Assembly: GCA_903918125.1 (NCBI GenBank)
Contig: CAIXDB010000120.1
Location: 1 to 13,789 of the forward strand
Source: an uncultured bacterium
GTDB lineage: Bacteria > Patescibacteria > Paceibacteria > UBA9973 > Zambryskibacteraceae
Length of the DNA: 13,789 nt
Direction: 5' to 3'
Below the pieces are notes generated by a model that saw only the letters and a program-made list of their open reading frames with translations, made no database searches and had not been told where the DNA came from. Made by a program: the position numbers and the translations under genes. Positions 1-3,374 of this stretch are shown piece by piece. The first letter of the stretch is position 1. Each line of letters opens with the position of its first letter.

Positions 1-2
1 AG

Positions 3-374
3 ACGGCCTACAACCTGGAGAAAGACAACCCGGATGCACAGGTGATGTACGCCGTCGGTGCGATTTATACGAAAAACACTGCCGTGCTCAACTCGCTTTC
101 GACCGTTATTTCATCGACAACCGTTTTGACCGACAACCGTTTCTTGCAAGCGTATGCCGGCATCGGTGACTTCCAAACGGTCATCGCCATTCTCTCGGCA
201 CGCATTCAGAAAGATCCGACGAATCTCCAGTACCAACTCTCGCTCGCCTCGGCGTACTTGCAAATAGGGAACAAGACGGCGGCCATTTCCATTTTGCAAC
301 AGATGGAAAAAGAGGACCCGACATTTAAGACGCAGGGGGATACGTACATTCAACAAATCCAATCGGCGAAATAG
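3..374 (+). CDS. C-terminal end of a TPR-repeat protein (5' truncated by window edge)
   Basis: The reading frame is open from the first complete codon at 3, so the gene starts upstream of the window; 123 residues are visible. The visible part is helical repeat sequence: one unit around residues 48-77 (QAYAGIGDFQTVIAIL...) and a clearer TPR around residues 79-112 (LASAYLQIGNKTAAISILQQ) with the usual small/aromatic spacing and a DP at the repeat end. TPRs are protein-interaction scaffolds. In this type of genome such tails often close large membrane proteins (for example O-antigen-ligase-like proteins), but that part is not visible, so no function is assigned. Codon use is GC-richer than in the next gene. 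The apparent GTG/ATG at 42/45 are internal codons, not starts. Confidence 0.8.
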   Translation, partial: TAYNLEKDNPDAQVMYAVGAIYTKNTAVLNSLSTVISSTTVLTDNRFLQAYAGIGDFQTVIAILSARIQKDPTNLQYQLSLASAYLQIGNKTAAISILQQMEKEDPTFKTQGDTYIQQIQSAK

Positions 375-407
375 GTTCGCGCGACTTATGCACAGGTGAC
401 AGGTGAT

Positions 408-436
408 TTGCATTAAAACGCAAGGTATGGTATGAT
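408..436 (+). promoter_or_regulatory. sigma70-type promoter of a short RNA
   Basis: TTGCAT (408-413), 17-nt spacer, TATGAT (431-436), with TG at 428-429 giving an extended -10. Immediately upstream is a perfect tandem 7-mer, CAGGTGA x2 (393-399, 400-406), abutting the -35, a possible activator site. The predicted start is near 442-444. The only long reading frame downstream before the terminator is a 10-codon one (439-471), so the promoter appears to drive an RNA. Confidence 0.6.
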
Positions 437-440
437 ACAT

Positions 441-528
441 GGGTGAGTGCGATAACAGGATTACTCTGTAATAATGTTTACAGCACCAAAACAAATATCG
501 CACAGGCCGCCCTCGGGCGGTTTTGTGT
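441..528 (+). ncRNA. candidate structured small RNA, about 88 nt
   Basis: Between an extended -10 promoter and an intrinsic terminator lies a segment with two exact nested helices: GTGCGATA (447-454) pairs with TATCGCAC (496-503), 8 bp, and inside it CTGTAA (466-471) pairs with TTACAG (478-483) with a 6-nt loop. The terminator stem (507-512/515-520) follows the closing helix directly. The 3' part of the loop is A/C-rich (CACCAAAACAAAT), a possible unpaired binding site. A 10-codon frame (439-471, MGECDNRITL) overlaps the 5' side and could be a leader peptide. It does not match tmRNA, SRP, 6S or RNase P RNA as I know them. It could be a trans-acting sRNA or a terminated leader of the gene at 581. 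The identity is unknown. Confidence 0.5.
507..528 (+). terminator. intrinsic terminator of the short RNA
   Basis: CCGCCC (507-512) and GGGCGG (515-520) form a compact GC stem followed by TTTTGTGTTT. CACA (501-504) could add pairs to TGTG (524-527), in competition with the upstream 8-bp helix that uses 496-503. Confidence 0.7.
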
Positions 529-545
529 TTAAAGTTGACGGTGTT

Positions 546-574
546 AAGACATTTGAATTAGAAAATGATATCAT
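546..574 (+). promoter_or_regulatory. extended -10 promoter overlapping a 14-bp palindrome
   Basis: AAGACA (546-551), 17-nt spacer, TATCAT (569-574) preceded by TGA (566-568). The -10 ends 6 nt before the ATG at 581, predicting a leaderless transcript. The perfect palindrome AAATGATATCATTT (563-576) covers the -10 and could be an operator, although short AT palindromes arise by chance. Confidence 0.45.
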
Positions 575-580
575 TTATTT

Positions 581-1446
581 ATGAATGAAAGCTTCAACAA
601 GCCTCCCATAAAAAGCGATCTAGAATTAGCTTTTGAGAAAAAACAATTTGATGTGGATTACGCTGGAAAGGAGATATATAAATTGTCGGATAATCCGAAT
701 ACCTTAATAAGAGAGTTTAACCTCAAAGATTTGGATTTTTTCGACCTAACTCATTCATTAAAAGATCTGAATTCTCCTGAGGGTATTGAGGGAGCTTTGG
801 AATATATACAAAAGTACAAGAACTTTTTATCAGAATTGAGCGAGACATATAATATTCAATTTCCAAAGTTTGATTTTTTTATTGGTACTGATGGCAAAGG
901 AGAACAAAAAATATTTACTAGGGTAGAAAAAATTGAGGGAATTAGTCTGGAGTCTTTGAAGGGGGATTTTAGCAACGCTGATTTAAGTGAAAAAAGTCAG
1001 GAAGAAGTTAAATCAAAGATTCAACAATTATGCATTAATTTGACAACATATTACTCAGATAAAATAACAAAAGCTGTTGGTAAAAATGATACATTGGAAA
1101 CGACCGGACAAGTCTATGTGTATGATTTATTACGACACAGCCAATACGTATATGGTCACGAGTTAAATTCAGATAAATGGGGTCTATACAATATTGACAT
1201 TGACCCTTATCTAGGTACGTTTTCTGTTTTAGAACCAGGAGGGTTATTAAATGCTTTTTTGGAGTTATGTGCGGCTATACAGTTGTACAAAAAAAGTTTG
1301 GACTTGATGTCCAAGAAACAAAAGTATTGCTAGAAAATTTGCAAAAAGTAATATTTGATACCGCTGAAGTTCGATCTTATATTACAAAAAGTGACATAGC
1401 GTGGACACACGTTTCTCTTATTGAAAGAATAATGTCTGATTTATAA
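581..1446 (+). pseudogene. unknown AT-rich gene split by a -1 frame change at an A7 run
   Basis: The first frame (581-1333) encodes 250 residues, but its last 12 codons look like noise. Moving to the -1 frame at the A7 run (1289-1295) continues a plausible protein to TAA at 1444-1446 (FGLDVQETKVLLENLQKVIF... ending RIMSDL), giving 288 residues in total. Either one A has been lost (an A8 tract would restore the frame), or the tract slips during transcription or translation, or the assembly is wrong here. I do not recognise the family. A region near residues 183-215 (YGHELN, then YNIDIDPYLG) faintly recalls the catalytic-loop and DFG segments of kinase-like folds, but this is speculation. There is no signal peptide or membrane segment. 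The gene is much richer in AT codons (ATA, TTA, AGA) than secA or gatB, which suggests transfer. Start chosen at 581 because an extended -10 lies 6 nt upstream. Confidence 0.6.
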
Positions 1447-1469
1447 TGGATTTTTATGCACATTCCAGA

Positions 1470-1498
1470 TTGTAGAAGTTTTTTCTATACCATATACT
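1470..1498 (+). promoter_or_regulatory. promoter of the dinD-like gene
   Basis: TTGTAG (1470-1475), 17-nt spacer, TATACT (1493-1498). The -10 ends 7 nt before the ATG at 1506, so the mRNA should be leaderless or nearly so. I see no clear LexA-type operator here. Confidence 0.6.
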
Positions 1499-1505
1499 GT
1501 AGTTA

Positions 1506-2339
1506 ATGAAAACTGAAATTATAAAATCACTTGCCACAAATTTCGAATCTTTCGCACATAAGAGTGACGAAGGCGTCGAGTTTTGGTTTGCGAGGGATTT
1601 GCAGGGATTATTAGAATATGCGAAATGGGAGAATTTTATTGAAGTTATTTCAAAAGCGAAAACAGCTTGTGAAGCCACCGGGCATCAAGTTGCCGATCAT
1701 TTTCCTGACGTCAGGAAAACGATCAAGATGCCGAAAGGTGCTACGAAAGATATTGAAGACTTGATGCTTACTCGTTATGCCTGCTATCTTATTGCTCAAA
1801 ACGGTGATCCTCGAAAAGATGCAATTGCTTTTGCACAGAACTACTTCGCCATTCAAACCCGCAAATTCGAAGTACTTGAAAAAAGAATTCAAGAATTTGA
1901 ACGAGTGAAGGCTCGTCACAAGCTCACTGAGACGGAAAAAGAACTCTCGAGTGTCATATTTCAGCAGACCGGAAGCGACAAAAATTTTGGAATTATTCGC
2001 AGTAAAGGTGATAAGGCACTGTTCGGCTATACTACCGAGGATATGAAAAAACGTTTGGGTGTGCCAAAAGGTCGAGCCCTCGCCGACTATCAACCGACCA
2101 TTTTGCTCAAAGCAAAAGATTTTGCAAGCGAAATTACAATTTTCAAGACCAAAGAAAACAATCTGCGTACAGAACAAAGTATTTCCACCGAGCATATCAC
2201 AAACAATAAAAATGTTCGCAGGACGCTCGTCAGTCGAGGTATTATCCCCGAAAAACTGCCCGCCGAAGAAGATATCAAAAAAGTTGAGCGAAAACTCAAA
2301 AAACCAGAGTTAAAAAGGTTGCAAAAACCAAAAAGTTGA
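1506..2339 (+). CDS. dinD: DNA damage-inducible protein D (DinD)-like
   Basis: 277 residues, close to the 274 of E. coli DinD, and collinear with it: an N-terminal half containing FWFARDLQGLLEYAKWENF (about 27-45, like the SARQLGKLLGYSEYRHF block), then KAKTACEATGH and DHF (about 50-65), TRYACYLIAQNGDP (89-102) and YFAIQTRKFE (113-122). These are the strongest signatures. The C-terminal part is Lys/Glu-rich and helical. In E. coli DinD is SOS-induced and its product binds RecA and disassembles RecA-DNA filaments; the same role here is inference. The N-terminal region belongs to the BRO-N-like class often carried by phages and mobile DNA. The stop codon is re-used in the -35 of the next transcription unit. 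Start chosen by the promoter 7 nt upstream. No SOS box is recognised. Confidence 0.85.
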   Translation: MKTEIIKSLATNFESFAHKSDEGVEFWFARDLQGLLEYAKWENFIEVISKAKTACEATGHQVADHFPDVRKTIKMPKGATKDIEDLMLTRYACYLIAQNGDPRKDAIAFAQNYFAIQTRKFEVLEKRIQEFERVKARHKLTETEKELSSVIFQQTGSDKNFGIIRSKGDKALFGYTTEDMKKRLGVPKGRALADYQPTILLKAKDFASEITIFKTKENNLRTEQSISTEHITNNKNVRRTLVSRGIIPEKLPAEEDIKKVERKLKKPELKRLQKPKS

Positions 2340-2362
2340 AATGGGTACAGGGATGCTATACT
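2336..2362 (+). promoter_or_regulatory. extended -10 promoter of the HicBA-like pair
   Basis: TTGAAA (2336-2341, containing the dinD stop TGA), 15-nt spacer, TATACT (2357-2362) preceded by TGC. The perfect palindrome ACTATATATAGT (2360-2371) overlaps the -10 and predicted start (about 2369) and is a candidate autoregulatory operator. Its right part is also one arm of the long hairpin downstream. Confidence 0.5.
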
Positions 2363-2364
2363 AT

Positions 2365-2471
2365 ATATAGTGTTGTTCCCGGACATGATGGGCGGTTCAC
2401 ACTCACAAATGATATTTGTTGGAGCTTCGTCACCGCTCATCATGTTTGGGCACAAAAACTAAACACTATAT
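2365..2471 (+). promoter_or_regulatory. 107-nt two-part hairpin leader upstream of the TA pair
   Basis: The outer stem is ATATAGTGTT (2365-2374) with AACACTATAT (2462-2471), 10 bp exact. The inner stem is 2378-2396 with 2432-2450, 19 pairs of which three are G-U (core ACATGATG/CATCATGT). The apical part carries a further 6-bp hairpin ACAAAT/ATTTGT (2405-2410/2414-2419). The structure ends five bases before the hicB ATG. It may be a folded 5' leader, a DNA operator array, or the remains of a small non-autonomous element. Confidence 0.55.
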
Positions 2472-2475
2472 TTAT

Positions 2476-2766
2476 ATGCTTAACAAAAATATTTCATACA
2501 ACATTCCTGTCACTATTATGAAACAAGGCAAGCGCTTTGTGGCATACTCTCCTGCGTTTGACTTGTCCACTTCCGGAAAATCAAAAAAAGATGTTGAAAA
2601 GAAATTTCAAGAAATTGTGGCAATTTTTCTTGAAGAAATCATCGGAATGGGCACGTTGTCTGACGTTTTGTCAGAGCTGGGTTGGACACGAGTTCAGAAG
2701 AAATGGAGTCCGCCGAAATTCATCTCATCCTCCTCCGTGGGTATTCGCATTCCCACATTTGCATAA
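2476..2766 (+). CDS. hicB: HicB-like antitoxin
   Basis: 96 residues. The N-terminal half has the HicB-type partial RNase H fold pattern: two short beta strands (ISYNIPVTIM, KRFVAYSPAF at about 6-28), the loop LSTSGKSKKD, and an amphipathic helix (DVEKKFQEIVAIFLEEII, about 39-56). These antitoxins bind and mask HicA. The protein is short; the tail after about 70 (WSPPKFISSSS...) shows no clear helix-turn-helix or ribbon-helix-helix, so classical DNA-binding autoregulation is not evident. The partner hicA starts 5 nt downstream, the antitoxin-first order found in many HicBA loci. Start chosen at 2476, after the leader hairpin, because starting at the next Met (2518) would remove the first beta strand. 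No Shine-Dalgarno is seen. Confidence 0.75.
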   Translation: MLNKNISYNIPVTIMKQGKRFVAYSPAFDLSTSGKSKKDVEKKFQEIVAIFLEEIIGMGTLSDVLSELGWTRVQKKWSPPKFISSSSVGIRIPTFA

Positions 2767-2771
2767 TCTCC

Positions 2772-3002
2772 ATGCCTCGCATTGGCTCAATTCACTGGAA
2801 AGAATTTGAAAAATTTGTGCTTTTTGTCGGTTGTACATTTCAGAGACAGAAAGGTGACCATCGAATTTACACAAAACCGGGATTGAAACGACCGATAGTT
2901 TTCCCGCGTGATACTGCACTACCGGAGTTTATTATTTTGAACAATTTGAGAATACTCGGAGTGAGTAGGGAAGAGTATTTAAACATTATAAAAAAATTAT
3001 AA
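2772..3002 (+). CDS. hicA: HicA-like mRNA interferase toxin
   Basis: 76 residues with the HicA double-stranded-RNA-binding-like layout: helix 1 (HWKEFEKFVLFVGC, about 8-21), strand FQRQKGDHRIYTKPG (23-37) with the expected catalytic-type His (H30) in the GDH motif, strand RPIVFPRD (40-47), and a final helix (about 50-60). HicA toxins cleave mRNA ribosome-independently and are neutralised by HicB; this is family knowledge. The family's usual tail (TLKSILKQAGL) is replaced by FIILNNLRILGVSREEYLNII, a pattern known for variants with a longer last helix. Start at 2772 was chosen because the frame upstream overlaps hicB and is not family-like. It is translationally close to hicB (5-nt gap), which helps keep toxin and antitoxin coupled. 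Confidence 0.75.
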   Translation: MPRIGSIHWKEFEKFVLFVGCTFQRQKGDHRIYTKPGLKRPIVFPRDTALPEFIILNNLRILGVSREEYLNIIKKL

Positions 3003-3021
3003 ATATCATTCAAAAAAATAA

Positions 3022-3043
3022 TTTTGAAAAATTTTTTTCAAAA
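3022..3043. repeat. 22-bp AT palindrome
   Basis: TTTTGAAAAA and TTTTTCAAAA are exact inverted arms with a 2-nt centre, 20 bases after the hicA stop. It may help terminate hicBA transcription. Confidence 0.6.
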
Positions 3044-3137
3044 AAAAGTTATCCACACTTTTGTGCAAAATAAAATTGTATTTACTTTTCATTTGTTCGA
3101 TAATTAACACAGGTCGGAGCGAAGAAAAATAAATTTC

Positions 3138-3158
3138 TTTTCAAAAACTTTTTGAAAA
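3138..3158. repeat. 21-bp AT palindrome related to the one at 3022
   Basis: TTTTCAAAAA and TTTTTGAAAA flank one central base. The arms are the same motif as at 3022-3043, in opposite order. Confidence 0.6.
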
Positions 3159-3242
3159 TATTTTGAAAATTTTTTCGCCTTATATTATTAAAATAATTTC
3201 GTCGCGTATGTGTGCAAACAGCATGTGCGTGGCATAACTACA

Positions 3243-3293
3243 ATGGCAGCAAAAAAGAAAGCAAAGAAAGTAGCAAAGAAGAAACGAGCATAG
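3243..3293 (+). CDS. 16-residue Lys/Ala-rich basic micropeptide
   Basis: ATG at 3243 opens a frame encoding MAAKKKAKKVAKKKRA with a TAG stop at 3291-3293. Ten of 16 residues are Lys or Arg and five are Ala or Val, resembling a fragment of histone H1-like/AlgP tails that bind nucleic acid. It is isolated: a weak extended -10 (TGG CATAAC, 3230-3238) lies 4 nt upstream of the start, and an inverted repeat plus a strong terminator follow within 30 bases, so it looks like its own transcription unit just ahead of secA. A 17-codon A-rich frame may occur by chance, but the clean start, stop and terminator argue for a gene. The product could also be a by-product of a small RNA. Function unknown. Confidence 0.45.
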   Translation: MAAKKKAKKVAKKKRA

Positions 3294-3298
3294 TCTTG

Positions 3299-3320
3299 TT
3301 TCTAGCTAGCTAACTAGAAA
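3299..3320. repeat. short inverted repeat before the terminator
   Basis: TTTCTAG (3299-3305) and CTAGAAA (3314-3320) are exact arms around CTAGCTAA. It would form a second hairpin in the micropeptide mRNA directly upstream of its terminator. Confidence 0.55.
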
Positions 3321-3323
3321 GCG

Positions 3324-3356
3324 AAACTCCGCCGAAATGGCGGGGTTTTGTTTTTT
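3324..3356 (+). terminator. intrinsic terminator of the micropeptide unit
   Basis: Ten pairs: AAACTCCGCC (3324-3333) with GGCGGGGTTT (3339-3348), one G-U, loop GAAAT, then TTTTGTTTTTT. The extended -10 of secA begins only two bases later, so termination and initiation sit back to back. Confidence 0.85.
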
Positions 3357-3357
3357 G

Positions 3358-3366
3358 TGCTATTAT
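3358..3366 (+). promoter_or_regulatory. extended -10 promoter of secA
   Basis: TGC TATTAT (3358-3366); no good -35 is visible (TGGCGG at the right distance lies inside the terminator stem). The -10 ends 8 nt before ATG 3375, predicting a leaderless or 1-3-nt leader mRNA. This decides the secA start. Confidence 0.6.
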
Positions 3367-3374
3367 TTCGCAGT

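Larger units (their letters stand above)
3003..3242. other. AT-rich spacer with palindromes and a DnaA-box sequence
   Basis: 240 bases, strongly AT-rich. They contain TTATCCACA (3049-3057), an exact match to the DnaA-box consensus, and two long palindromes that share the motif TTTTTGAAAA. A further copy (TTTTGAAAATTTTTT) lies at about 3160-3174. No reading frame is convincing. One perfect DnaA box is not enough to call an origin; it could equally be a DnaA-responsive promoter or chance in AT-rich DNA. Confidence 0.45.

Noticed and set aside
111..503. Minus-strand frame across the TPR end and the small RNA
   Set aside because: It crosses the terminator stem and the TPR coding region; the product has no family features.
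1650..2195. Minus-strand 181-codon frame opposite dinD
   Set aside because: It is antisense to the recognisable DinD blocks; no promoter or motif.
3003..3242. Replication origin
   Set aside because: There is only one perfect DnaA box, and dnaA, dnaN and rpmH are not nearby; kept only as a motif observation.
3348..3374. Upstream in-frame start of secA
   Set aside because: It lies in the terminator U-run and promoter; the SecA family begins at MISFLEKIIG.
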